Below are positions 43,429-51,716 of a DNA stretch of 64,000 bases, in pieces. The number at the start of each line of letters is the position of its first letter. The first letter of the stretch is position 1. This DNA is from Streptomyces sp. NBC_01298. GTDB lineage: Bacteria > Actinomycetota > Actinomycetes > Streptomycetales > Streptomycetaceae. The position numbers and the translations under genes were made by a program. Under the pieces are notes generated by a model. The model did no database searches, was not told where the DNA came from, and was given only the letters and a program-made list of their open reading frames with translations. The stretch spans positions 6,386,001 to 6,450,000 of the forward strand of contig NZ_CP108414.1 of assembly GCF_035978755.1 (NCBI RefSeq). Direction: 5' to 3'.

Positions 43429-44394
43429 CTACGGGAGGGACTTGTCGTACACCTTGTCCTGGTCGGAGTCGTAGACCTGCTTGCCCTGGGCGTCGTAGCC
43501 CTTGACCCGCGGGGCCTTGGTGACGGACCGGTCCAGGATTCCGGTGGCGGCGAACCAGCCGTGGTCCACGGCGCCTTCGTAGGTGGTGCCGCCGTAGCCG
43601 ACGGTGACCCGGGCGACACCGGGGTCGACCGTGCCGATGCTGCCCCAGCGGTAGGGGAGCTTCCAGGAGCCCTCGGAGCGCAGCTTCTGGAGGTAGAGCT
43701 TGCCCCCGTTGATGTCGGGGCGGACGGGTCCGCTGTCGGGGTCCCCGGCCTCGCCGACGGAGGTGTTGAGGCCCTGGGCGCTGCCGTTCTTGATGAGGCA
43801 GATCAGCCGGATCTGCCGCGGGGCCTCCTTGACGGCGACGATGTACCGCCCGTCCCCGGGGGAGTTGTCGTTGCCGGTGCTGCGGTGCGCGAGCAGGATC
43901 CGGTACTCGGAGGCCTTGCCCAGGTCCGTCCGCCGGAACCCGGACGGATCAGTGTGCTGCCGGTCGTAGGCGAGGCACAGACCGAGCCCGTCGGCCGCCT
44001 CCTGGAGGGTGATCCCGTCGGCGAGCTGCCCGGGCGTCGCGGGTGCGGCCGGTCCCGGGGGCGCCTGGGGGGTGGGCGGCGCCGCGCTCGGCTTCGGGCC
44101 GCCGTCCGCCACCGGCCCGACCGCCGGACCGCCGCCGGCGCCGTTGCCGGCGAGGACCAGGGCCGTGACCGGGACGACGGCCAGCGCGACCAGGGCCGCT
44201 CCCGCCGCCGCGAGCCTGCGGCCCCGCCGCTCCGCGAGGCCCTGCCGGACGATCTCCGGATACGGAACGGCGGCGGGCCGCACCGCCTCGGCGCCGCGGG
44301 CCATCCAGTCCCGCAGGTCCCTCTCGAACTCGTCGCCCTGCCCGCCGTCGCCCTGCCCGCCGTCGCTCTGCGCGCCGTTGTCCTGCCCGTTCAC
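43429..44394 (-). CDS. Membrane protein downstream of a SigE-family sigma factor
   Basis: 321 residues from GTG 44394, overlapping the sigma gene stop by GTGA. A short acidic/Gly/Gln repeat (GGQGDGGQGD) leads a helical cytoplasmic region (FERDLRDWMARGAEAV...EIVRQGLAERRG). One membrane helix (~62-80) and a Pro-rich linker follow, then an extracellular domain of ~200 residues. By context it may be an anti-sigma factor or a sensor. No zinc HxxxCxxC motif is seen, so the classic ZAS type is not supported. Confidence 0.75.
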   Translation of the reverse strand: MNGQDNGAQSDGGQGDGGQGDEFERDLRDWMARGAEAVRPAAVPYPEIVRQGLAERRGRRLAAAGAALVALAVVPVTALVLAGNGAGGGPAVGPVADGGPKPSAAPPTPQAPPGPAAPATPGQLADGITLQEAADGLGLCLAYDRQHTDPSGFRRTDLGKASEYRILLAHRSTGNDNSPGDGRYIVAVKEAPRQIRLICLIKNGSAQGLNTSVGEAGDPDSGPVRPDINGGKLYLQKLRSEGSWKLPYRWGSIGTVDPGVARVTVGYGGTTYEGAVDHGWFAATGILDRSVTKAPRVKGYDAQGKQVYDSDQDKVYDKSLP

Positions 44395-44915
44395 AGGACC
44401 GCCCCCTCGTTCCTCGTCGCGATCCGGCCCAGTGCGGGCCGGGCGCGCAGTTTCGCCAGCGCCTTGGAGGCCTGGCTCTTGACGGTGCCCTGGGAGCACC
44501 CGAGGACATCCGCGGTCTCGGCCTCGGAGAGGTCCTCCCAGTACCGCATCACCACCACCGCCCGCTGACGGACGGGAAGTTCGGCCAGCGCCTCCATCAG
44601 CACACCGCGCTCCTCGACCCACGCACCCGCGTGGTCGCGCACCGACGTGTCCGGCACGCTGCCCGTCAGCCGCTCGGCGACCCGCCGCTTGCGGAACCGG
44701 TCGCTGTTGCACGTCACGAGCATCCGGCGGACGTACGCCTCCGGGCTGTCCATGCGCGACACGCGCCGCCACGAGCGGTACGCCTTCGCCAGCGCGGCCT
44801 GGGTCACGTCCTCCGCGTCGTGCGGATCACCCGTCAACAGGTAGGCGGTTCGGACCAGATGGACCCAGCGCGCGGCAACGAACGACTCGAACTGAGCTTC
44901 TTCCTCGGCCTGCAT
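44391..44915 (-). CDS. SigE-family RNA polymerase sigma factor (ECF type)
   Basis: 174 residues. Region 2 (FVAARWVHLVRTAYLLTGDPHDAEDVTQAALAKAYRSWRRV) and region 4 (ALAELPVRQRAVVVMRYWEDLSEAETADVLGCSQGTVKSQASKALAKLR) with a clear helix-turn-helix. It matches the Streptomyces SigE-family subgroup (about 170 residues, usually next to a membrane protein). The ATG at 44915 has GGAGGTG. The controlled genes are unknown, and the promoter it recognises was not identified. Confidence 0.92.
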   Translation of the reverse strand: MQAEEEAQFESFVAARWVHLVRTAYLLTGDPHDAEDVTQAALAKAYRSWRRVSRMDSPEAYVRRMLVTCNSDRFRKRRVAERLTGSVPDTSVRDHAGAWVEERGVLMEALAELPVRQRAVVVMRYWEDLSEAETADVLGCSQGTVKSQASKALAKLRARPALGRIATRNEGAVL

Positions 44916-45054
44916 CGGCACCTCCTTCGCCCCCTTGACCACCACCCGCCCCGATTCGGTTGCCCGGCGGGGCGAACGAATTTTCGCGGGTGCGGTGGCG
45001 CCGTCGGCGGGGGTGTCCGGGAGGGCCGGCCGGCCTCGGCGGCCCGGTCCCGGC

Positions 45055-45873
45055 TCAGTCTTCCTCGGGCCGAGCGAGGAGCTGCTCCTCGCTGAGGCCG
45101 CGCCGCCAGTAGCCGCAGAACGTGACGGCCCGCCGGTCGAGCCCCCGTTCCCCGACGAGGTGGCGGCGCAGCGCGCGGACGGCGGTGGATTCGCCGTCGA
45201 TCCACGCGTACGGGCCCTGCGGGTACGGGGGTTCGTACGCGCGGAGCTCCTCGAGGATCCGGTCCGGGTCGCGGACGACCCAGGTGATCTCGGCGTCCGC
45301 CGCGGTCGCCAGCGCGATGCGGTCCCCGGCGGTCGGGGCCTCGATCCAGGCCCTGGCCTTCGTACCCTCCGGCAGCCGCTCCAGGATCGCCGCCAGCGCG
45401 GGCAGGGCCGTCCCGTCCGCGAAGAGGAGGACTCCGCCCGCATCCGGCGGGAGGCGGAACATGACGCCCGCGTTGTCCGCGGCCGCCGGGCCCTGCACGG
45501 TGATCCGGTCCCCGGGCGCGGCGCCGAGCGCCCAGCGGGTGGCCGGGCCGACGGCGCCCTCGTGGAGGGCGAAGTCGATGTCGATCTCGTCCGGGCTCCG
45601 GCGCTGCTCACGGACGGTGTAGGAGCGCCGGACCGCGCGCTCGGCCTCGGGCAGGGCCCGCCAGGCGGCGAACCAGTTCTCGCCCTCCTCCACCGGGACC
45701 ACGGGCACGCTCTGGTGGGGGTGCGGCAGGAAGAGGGAGAGGCTCTGGTCGTAGCCGCCCGACTCGAATCCCCGCAGGCTCTCGCCGCCGAAGGTGATCC
45801 GGAGCATGGACGGGCTGATCCGGCGCGTGCGCAGGACCCGCAGGTCGAAGAACGGGAAGGGGTCGCTGGCCAT
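45055..45873 (-). CDS. Siderophore-interacting protein (SIP-type reductase)
   Basis: 272 residues. An FAD-binding barrel with RSYTVRE (flavin contact) and a C-terminal NAD(P)H-type domain with GPYAWIDGESTAVRALRRHL, VTFCGYWRRGLSEEQ and a final acidic end typical of SIP proteins. These reduce ferric siderophores in the cytoplasm to free iron. The ATG at 45873 was chosen, with MASDPFPFFDLRVLRT as the expected start. No iron box is seen upstream. Confidence 0.92.
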   Translation of the reverse strand: MASDPFPFFDLRVLRTRRISPSMLRITFGGESLRGFESGGYDQSLSLFLPHPHQSVPVVPVEEGENWFAAWRALPEAERAVRRSYTVREQRRSPDEIDIDFALHEGAVGPATRWALGAAPGDRITVQGPAAADNAGVMFRLPPDAGGVLLFADGTALPALAAILERLPEGTKARAWIEAPTAGDRIALATAADAEITWVVRDPDRILEELRAYEPPYPQGPYAWIDGESTAVRALRRHLVGERGLDRRAVTFCGYWRRGLSEEQLLARPEED

Positions 45874-45992
45874 GGCGGCCGCCTCTCGGTCCGGGCGGTC
45901 CACGGGTGCGCCGACCTCCCCGCATCCTCCCCGAACCCTTTGCCCGCGCGACTCAGGCGCCCCGCACCCGATCGCGGGGCCGCGCCCGCGGA

Positions 45993-46010
45993 GCCGTACT
46001 TTGGTACGGC
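45993..46010. promoter_or_regulatory. Inverted repeat upstream of the DUF418 gene
   Basis: GCCGTAC-TTTG-GTACGGC, 7-bp perfect arms, in the divergent 221-bp gap between the SIP gene and the DUF418 gene (start 46095). A candidate operator. Confidence 0.4.
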
Positions 46011-46094
46011 CGGGATACGCCGCCGGGGCGACGACCGGGCGCGCGCGGGCTTCGTAGCGTGAGGAAGACCCCGTCCCCCGCTCCAGGAGCACCC

Positions 46095-47210
46095 TTGCAC
46101 TCCCCGATCCCCCCGGCCCCCGGCGTACCCGGCGCCCCCGCACCCCTCACCCGGCGACGCATCGACGCGCTCGACGCCCTCCGGGGCTTCGCGCTCTGCG
46201 GGATCCTGCTGGTCAACATCCCGCAGATCACCGGCATGATCGGCTACCGGGTGCCGGGGGAGCTGCTGCCCGCCCGCGAGGTGCTGGACCTGAGCGTGCA
46301 GCACCGGTTCTTCCCGCTCTTCTCCTTCCTCTTCGGACTGAGCTTCGTCCTCTTCTTCGAGAGCGCCGCCGCGAAGACCGCGAGCCCCCGCCTGGTGCTG
46401 CTGCGCCGGCTGCTCGCCCTCGGGGTGCTCGGCGCAGGGCACCAACTGCTGCATCCCGGGGAGGCGCTGACCCCGTACGCGGTCTTCGGGCTGCTCGTGC
46501 TGCTGCCCTCCACCTGGCTGCCCCGCCCGGCCGTCCTCGCGGCCGGCCTGCTCGCCACGGTCGCCGGCGTCACCCTGGCGGGCGGCGGGATGGCCGTCAT
46601 CCCCGGGCTCTTCCTGCTCGGGTCCGCGACCGCCCGCTACGGCGTCGCCGACACCCTGGAGGGCCGGGGCCGGCAGATCGCGGTGCTCTTCGCGGTGTCG
46701 GCGCCCGCCGCCGTCGCCGCGACGCTCTGGCAGCACCACACCTGGCTCGATGCCGTGGCCACCCGCTCCGCCGCGATCGCCGGCCTGCTGGCCGCGACCG
46801 CCTACGTCTGCGGGTTCCTGCTCCTGCTGCGCGGCCCGCTGGGCCGGGCCCTGGAGTCCGTGTTCGCACCGCTCGGACGGCTCGCGCTGACGAACTACGT
46901 CGGCGCCACCCTGATCGTCGTCTCCCTCGCGCCCGTGCTCGGCCTGGACGGGTCCCGGCGCTGGACCGCGGCCCTGCTCCTGGCCGCCGCGATCCTCGTC
47001 CTCCAGGTCATCGTCGGCCGGGTGTGGCTGAAGAGCTTCCGCTACGGGCCGCTGGAGTGGGCCTGGCGCTGCGTGACCTGGTGGGAGTTCGTCCCGATCC
47101 GCCGCTCCGGCCGGGGCCGGGGCGCGGGCGCGGGCGGCGGTGCGCACCGGGCCACCGCGGGTCGGGTCGGCGGGGGGCGGTTCAGCGGGGGTCGGGTCAG
47201 CGGGGTGTGA
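46095..47210 (+). CDS. DUF418-family membrane protein
   Basis: 371 residues from a TTG at 46095 with AGGAG five bases upstream (no ATG or GTG fits better). About nine membrane helices. The start RIDALDALRGFALCGILLVNI and the C-terminal LTNYVGATLIV...FRYGPLEWAWRCVTW are typical of the family. A ~30-residue Gly/Arg-rich tail ends it. Its end overlaps the response regulator end by 14 bp. Function unknown. Confidence 0.88.
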   Translation: MHSPIPPAPGVPGAPAPLTRRRIDALDALRGFALCGILLVNIPQITGMIGYRVPGELLPAREVLDLSVQHRFFPLFSFLFGLSFVLFFESAAAKTASPRLVLLRRLLALGVLGAGHQLLHPGEALTPYAVFGLLVLLPSTWLPRPAVLAAGLLATVAGVTLAGGGMAVIPGLFLLGSATARYGVADTLEGRGRQIAVLFAVSAPAAVAATLWQHHTWLDAVATRSAAIAGLLAATAYVCGFLLLLRGPLGRALESVFAPLGRLALTNYVGATLIVVSLAPVLGLDGSRRWTAALLLAAAILVLQVIVGRVWLKSFRYGPLEWAWRCVTWWEFVPIRRSGRGRGAGAGGGAHRATAGRVGGGRFSGGRVSGV

Positions 47211-47946
47211 CCAGCCCGTTGGCCCAGGCCCAGGAGGCGGTCTCGACACGGTTGCGCAGGCCGAGCTTGGACTGCACCCCCGTCATATGGGTCTTCACGG
47301 TCGACAGGGTGATCCACAGCTCGTCCGCGATCTCCTGATTGGTGTGCCCGCGCGCGACCAGCCGGACCACCTCCAGCTCCCGTTCCGAAAGCCTCTCCCG
47401 GCCCGGTCCCGATGCGGGGCCGGGCCGTCCGGCCAGCGGGCTGCCGTCCTGGGCCCCCAGGTGCTCCAGCAGCCGCAGCGTCACCGAGGGCGAGACCAGC
47501 GCGTCGCCCCGGGCCGCCGAACGGACGGCTTCGAGGAGCAGCTCGGGCCCGGCGTTCTTCAGCAGGAAGCCCACGGCTCCGGCGCGCAGGGCCCCGTAGA
47601 GGTAGTCGTCCTGGTCGAAGGTGGTGACGATGACGACCTTGAGGGGGTCGGCGACGCGGGGTCCGGCGAGGGCGCGGGTCACGTCGAGGCCGTCGAGCCG
47701 GGGCATCCGGACGTCGACCAGGCAGACGTCGGGCCGCAGCCGCCGGGCCAGCTCCACGCAGGCGGCGCCGTCCGCAGCCTCACCGACGACCTCCAGGTCG
47801 GGCTGGGCGTCGAGCATCAGCCGGAAGCCGAGCCGCACCATGTCCTGGTCGTCCGCGATCAGGACGCGGATGGGCCGGGCGGTGGGGAGGGCGGTGGGGA
47901 CGGGGGTGCGGAGGGGCGGTTCGGCCGGGGGCGGAGCACTGCTCAT
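47197..47946 (-). CDS. NarL/LuxR-type response regulator
   Basis: 249 residues. Receiver domain (~26-145) with phospho-acceptor Asp78 (CLVDVRMP), acidic pair Asp32-Asp33 and Lys in FLLKNA. The LuxR-type HTH (~185-245) has SERELEVVRLVARGHTNQEIADELWITLSTVKTHM. A 24-residue Pro-rich tail precedes the receiver. It pairs with the adjacent histidine kinase, 21 bp upstream. Target genes are unknown. Confidence 0.93.
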   Translation of the reverse strand: MSSAPPPAEPPLRTPVPTALPTARPIRVLIADDQDMVRLGFRLMLDAQPDLEVVGEAADGAACVELARRLRPDVCLVDVRMPRLDGLDVTRALAGPRVADPLKVVIVTTFDQDDYLYGALRAGAVGFLLKNAGPELLLEAVRSAARGDALVSPSVTLRLLEHLGAQDGSPLAGRPGPASGPGRERLSERELEVVRLVARGHTNQEIADELWITLSTVKTHMTGVQSKLGLRNRVETASWAWANGLVTPR

Positions 47947-47967
47947 GCGGCCATTCTCGCGCAGGGC

Positions 47968-49206
47968 TCAGCTCCGGCCCCGGACCGGCAGGGTGGCCGT
48001 GAGCCGCCAGCCGCCCGTGGGCAGCGGTCCGGCGCGGAAGGTGCCGCCGACGGCTTCGACCCGCTCGCGCAGGCCGATCAGGCCGAAGCCGCCCCGGCGG
48101 CCGAGGAGCGGCGGACGGGCGGGGGCGCCGCGGCCGGGACCGTTGGAAACGGTCACGCGCAGCACCCCGGCGGTCGTGTTCTTCGGTTCCTCCACCTCCA
48201 CCTCCACCTCGACTTCGACTTCGACGGATGCGGCGTCCGGCGCGTGCCGTGCGACGTTGGTCAGTGCCTCCTGCACCACCCGGTGCACCGTCGTCTCCAC
48301 CTCGGGGTCCAGGACGGCGCCGCGGGCCCCGGCCGAGACGGTCAGCCGGGCCGCCGGGCCGCGGCCGTCCCGGCCGGAACGGGCGACCAGCAGGCCCAGT
48401 TCCGCGAGCAGATCGCCCGGTAGGACGGTCGCGGCCCCGTCCTCGCGCAGGACCCGTACCAGGCGGTGCATCGAATCGAGGGTCTCGTTCCCGGCGGTCT
48501 CGATGGAGCGCAGCAGCGGGTCGAGCCGCTCCGGGGAGCTGTCCCGGATCATCCGTGCGGCCTGGGCCTGGACGACCATGCCGGTGACGTGGTGGGCGAC
48601 GAAGTCGTGCAGGTCGCGGGCGAGCCGCAGCCGTTCCCGTTCGCGGACCTCGACCACGGCCCAGGTGCGCCGTTCGTCGAGGGTGCGCAGGTACCAGCCG
48701 AGTCCGGCGGCTCCGCCGGCCGCGAGGGTGAGGAGGAAGGCGAGCGAGGTCCGGTCGGAGGCATGGCCCATGCGCAGCGGAGCGGTCGCGACCGCCGCGG
48801 CCAGCAGCAGACAGAGCCCGAGGGCCAGCGGTCCGGCCCGGCCGCGGCGGGCCGTCCGGGTCAGCAGGGTCAGGAGGACGAAGACCTCGCCCATCCCGAA
48901 GCCCACGGTCCCGCCGCGCAGCGCGAGGAAGAGGGTGGTGGCCCCGGAGAGCGATACGGCCGCGGCGGCCCGCCTTTCGACGGGTACGCGCCCGCCGCGC
49001 GGGGCGGGCAGCAGGGCCACGAGGGCCACGGCCGCGCCGGTGGCCAGCAGCAGCGGTACGCCGTAGGGGCGGGCGGTGAGGTAGTCGAGGAGCCAGAGCG
49101 GGAGGAACACGGCGGCCGTGAGCAGCGCCGCACCGCGGCGTCCGAGCCGCCCGGCCGGCGGGGGCCCGCCGGGTCCGCTTCCTCCCCGTTCGCGTGGTGC
49201 GTCCAT
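47968..49206 (-). CDS. Sensor histidine kinase (HisKA_3 type)
   Basis: 412 residues. Five to six membrane helices (~23-170) with almost no external loops. The dimerisation domain has the phosphorylated His200 in ERLRLARDLHDFVAHHV, then an HATPase domain with VVQEALTNVARHAPDA (N box) and GFGLIGLRERV (G2-type box). Inside the ATPase domain, after DAASV, is a (Glu-Val)5-type stretch, from 6-bp repeats at 48191-48226. The ATG at 49206 follows a weak site; a longer upstream start is possible. Partner: the response regulator at 47197. Confidence 0.9.
   Translation of the reverse strand: MDAPRERGGSGPGGPPPAGRLGRRGAALLTAAVFLPLWLLDYLTARPYGVPLLLATGAAVALVALLPAPRGGRVPVERRAAAAVSLSGATTLFLALRGGTVGFGMGEVFVLLTLLTRTARRGRAGPLALGLCLLLAAAVATAPLRMGHASDRTSLAFLLTLAAGGAAGLGWYLRTLDERRTWAVVEVRERERLRLARDLHDFVAHHVTGMVVQAQAARMIRDSSPERLDPLLRSIETAGNETLDSMHRLVRVLREDGAATVLPGDLLAELGLLVARSGRDGRGPAARLTVSAGARGAVLDPEVETTVHRVVQEALTNVARHAPDAASVEVEVEVEVEVEEPKNTTAGVLRVTVSNGPGRGAPARPPLLGRRGGFGLIGLRERVEAVGGTFRAGPLPTGGWRLTATLPVRGRS
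48191..48226. repeat. Six 6-bp repeats encoding Glu-Val in the kinase
   Basis: TCCACC three times, then TCGACT twice and TCGACG. They encode alternating Glu-Val in the ATPase domain of the histidine kinase, where family members have a single strand. Confidence 0.85.
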
Positions 49207-49424
49207 GGGCCGAACGTACCGCCAGGGCCCGGTGCCCTTCGCTTTGGCATCGCACCAGGAGGCACCCTCAGCCACGATCACGGGTTCCTCTACGCTGCGC
49301 GTGCGTGCGCCGTGCATCGCCCCCGTACGCGCACCTCGTACACCTCACGTGTCTGATGCCCGAGGGGCTCCTGCCTCATGACTTCGCATGCGCGCACGAT
49401 GCTCGGCGTCGTGCTCACTCCCGT
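49207..49424. other. Intergenic, kinase promoter region
   Basis: 218 bp with no gene seen; the histidine kinase promoter is expected here on the minus strand. Confidence 0.35.
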
Positions 49425-50300
49425 TCAGCCGGCGCTCGGGGCGGTGGCCACCGCCCGGGCCACCGTGTCCGCCATCGGCGTCGTCGGGCGGCCGATCAGG
49501 CGGGACAGGTCGCCGGAGGTGCCGGCCAGGCGGCCGCGCTCGATGGCGAGGTCCACGTCGACCAGGATCGCGGCGAACGGCGCCGGGACTCCCGCGCCGG
49601 TGAGCACCGCGTGGTGGGCCTCCGGGGTCACGGCGTTGTACGTGATCTCCCGGCCCGCGGCCTGCGCCACCGCCGCCGCGTACTCCGCGAAGGACCAGGC
49701 CACGTCGCCGCTCAGCTCGTACGCCCGGTCGAGGTGGCCCTCCCCGGTCAGCACGGCCGCGGCGGCCACCGCGTAGTCGGCCCGCGCCGCCGAGGCCACC
49801 CGGCCCTCGCCCGCGTTGGAGAGGACGGCCCCGTGTGCGAGCACCGGAGCCAGGTTGCCGGTGTGGTTCTCGGTGTACCAGCCGTTGCGCAGGAAGGTGT
49901 ACGGCAGGCCGGAGGCGAGGATCAGCTCCTCGGTCGCCCGGTGCTCTGCGGCCAGGTCGAAGTCCGCTTCGGGGCCGCCCAGGATGCCGGTGTACGCGAA
50001 CTGCGCCACCCCGGCCGCCTTCGCCGCGTCGATCACGGCGGAGTGCTGGGGCACGCGCCGGCCGACCTCGCTGCCGGAGATCATCAGGACGCGGTCACCG
50101 GAACGGAAGGCCCCGGCGAGGGTCTCGGGCGCGCTGTAGTCGGCGATGCGCAGTTCGACGCCCAGCGCGGCGAGCGGGGCGGCCTTCTCCTTGTCGCGGA
50201 CGACCGCGGCGATCTCCCCGGCGGGGACGTCCCGGGCGAGCAGCTCGTCGATGACGAGACGGCCGAGGGCTCCGGTGGCTCCGGTGACGACGATGCTCAT
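49425..50300 (-). CDS. qorB: QorB-like NAD(P)H:quinone oxidoreductase
   Basis: 291 residues. Its Rossmann start VVTGATGALGRLVIDELLARDVPAGEI closely follows E. coli QorB (YtfG). The segments VLMISGSEVGRRVPQHSAVIDAAKAAGV, LPYTFLRNGWYTENH, SAARADYAVAAAAVL, YELSGD and LIGRPTTPMADTV also match. It reduces quinones, probably as a detoxifier. The HxlR regulator gene is divergent, with two palindromes in the 109-bp gap. Confidence 0.92.
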   Translation of the reverse strand: MSIVVTGATGALGRLVIDELLARDVPAGEIAAVVRDKEKAAPLAALGVELRIADYSAPETLAGAFRSGDRVLMISGSEVGRRVPQHSAVIDAAKAAGVAQFAYTGILGGPEADFDLAAEHRATEELILASGLPYTFLRNGWYTENHTGNLAPVLAHGAVLSNAGEGRVASAARADYAVAAAAVLTGEGHLDRAYELSGDVAWSFAEYAAAVAQAAGREITYNAVTPEAHHAVLTGAGVPAPFAAILVDVDLAIERGRLAGTSGDLSRLIGRPTTPMADTVARAVATAPSAG

Positions 50301-50352
50301 GGCGGTTCACTCCTGGATCTGGATCTTGCTCCCCGTTCCCGGGCTGTGCACT

Positions 50353-50364
50353 CACCGTACGGTG
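50353..50364. promoter_or_regulatory. Palindrome in the qorB/hxlR gap
   Basis: CACCGTACGGTG is a perfect 12-bp palindrome, ~50 bp from each gene start. Possible operator. Confidence 0.45.
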
Positions 50365-50380
50365 GGCACTAACCAAACGA

Positions 50381-50407
50381 CAGTACCCACTTTGAAGTAA
50401 GGTACTG
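50381..50407. promoter_or_regulatory. Inverted repeat, candidate HxlR operator
   Basis: CAGTACC at 50381-50387 and GGTACTG at 50401-50407, arms of 7 bp with a 13-bp spacer. The right arm ends three bases before the regulator's start, so binding would block its own expression and qorB's. Confidence 0.6.
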
Positions 50408-50409
50408 GC

Positions 50410-50820
50410 ATGGGAGTAAGTGAGATGCGAGAGAAGCTGGTCCGGGCCGAGGCCATGTGCCCGCACCGGCTCGTCCTGGAGCACGTCACCAGCCGCTGGG
50501 GCGTCCTCGTCCTGGACGCTCTGCTCGACCGCTCGTACCGGTTCAGCGAACTGCGCCGGGGGATCGGAACGCTCGCCAAGGTCAGCGAGAAGATGCTGAC
50601 CCAGACCCTCCAGACGCTGGAGCGCGACGGGTTCGTGCACCGCGACGCCAAGCCCGTCATCCCGCCCCGCGTCGACTACTCGCTCACCCCGATGGGCCGC
50701 GAGGCCGCCGAGCGGGTCCGCGCCCTCGCTCACTGGACCGGTGTGCGCATGGCGGACGTGCAGCGGGCGCGCGAGGCGTACGACGAGTCGAAGCGCGAGG
50801 CCGCGGCCACCCTGAACTAG
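50410..50820 (+). CDS. HxlR-family transcriptional regulator
   Basis: 136 residues with the HxlR winged helix: MCPHRLVLEHVTSRWGVLVLDALLDRSYRFSELRRGIGTLAKVSEKMLTQTLQTLERDG. A Cys near the start (Cys17) is the redox-sensing position in QorR and HypR-type members. It is divergent from qorB, so it likely senses quinone or electrophile stress and represses qorB and itself. The ATG at 50410 has AAGG upstream. Confidence 0.92.
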   Translation: MGVSEMREKLVRAEAMCPHRLVLEHVTSRWGVLVLDALLDRSYRFSELRRGIGTLAKVSEKMLTQTLQTLERDGFVHRDAKPVIPPRVDYSLTPMGREAAERVRALAHWTGVRMADVQRAREAYDESKREAAATLN

Positions 50821-50821
50821 A

Positions 50822-50868
50822 TCGTCTCTTTCGGATCTTGCCGGGCCCGCAAAATCCGAAAGAGACGA
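50822..50868. terminator. Perfect 15-bp hairpin, terminator and dispersed palindrome
   Basis: TCGTCTCTTTCGGAT pairs with ATCCGAAAGAGACGA across a 17-base GC loop, right behind the hxlR stop and before the convergent PP2C gene. Its left half, CTCTTTCGGATCTTG plus GGGCCCGC, recurs at 14432-14455. Confidence 0.88.
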
Positions 50869-50880
50869 CCTAGCCGCCGT

Positions 50881-51624
50881 TCAGGCGCCGATGCGCACCA
50901 GCGCCAGCGTGATGTTGTCGGGGCCGCCGGCCTCGATGGCGGCCCGCCACAGCTCGAACGCGGCCTTGCCGTCTTCGTGCGTCCGCAACACCTCGTCGAT
51001 GGCCTCGTCGGGCACCGGGTCGGTCAGCCCGTCGGTGCACACCAGGTAGCGGTCGCCCGTGGCCAGCGGGAACGTGGCCACGTGCGGGGTGAGGACATGC
51101 TCGGCGCGGCTCCCGCCGAGGGTCTGCGTGACGGCGGACGTCGTGCGGTGCCCGGGCAGCGGCGGTGGGCTGTCGTCCACGCTGACCTGGCGCAATCCGT
51201 CCGCGGAGACGTGGAACACCTTGCTGTCGCCCACGTTGAACGACAGCAGCGACTCCGGCATGACCAGGGTCCCGGCGACCGTGGTCCCCATCGAGGTCAG
51301 CTCCGGACGGCCCGCGGCGGCGGAGTGCACCGCGCGATTGCAGAGGTTGAGCGCGTCCTCGACCGCCTCGGCGCCGTCCAGCGTGGGGCCGAGCAGGGCG
51401 AGTTCCCGGACGACCAGCTCGCTGGCGACCTCGCCGGCCGGCTGCCCGCCGAGCCCGTCGGCGACCGCGACCACCAGCGGTCTGCCGAGGGGGAAGAGGA
51501 GCGTCTGCGGACTCCGGGTCGTGGTCCCGCACAGCGTCCACGGTCCGATGACCAGGCTGTCCTCGTTGTGCTCGCGGACCAGCCCGACATGGCTCAGGGC
51601 GGTCACGGCTATGTACTCCACCAC
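50881..51624 (-). CDS. PP2C-family serine/threonine phosphatase
   Basis: 247 residues from GTG 51624 (GGAGAGG site). All metal motifs are present: REHNEDS, VAVADGLGG, SMGTTVAG, VCTDGLTD and GGPDNITLALV. This is the complete PPM core without transmembrane or sensor domains. It probably dephosphorylates targets of Hanks-type kinases. No kinase gene is adjacent. Confidence 0.93.
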   Translation of the reverse strand: MVEYIAVTALSHVGLVREHNEDSLVIGPWTLCGTTTRSPQTLLFPLGRPLVVAVADGLGGQPAGEVASELVVRELALLGPTLDGAEAVEDALNLCNRAVHSAAAGRPELTSMGTTVAGTLVMPESLLSFNVGDSKVFHVSADGLRQVSVDDSPPPLPGHRTTSAVTQTLGGSRAEHVLTPHVATFPLATGDRYLVCTDGLTDPVPDEAIDEVLRTHEDGKAAFELWRAAIEAGGPDNITLALVRIGA

Positions 51625-51716
51625 GGGGTCCCGCCTCTCCGCGAGGGCAGACGCGCTGCTTTCCCGCCCCCATTGTCCCGCCGCCGGGCGAGCGGCGCGT
51701 TCCGTGGCTCCGCAGG

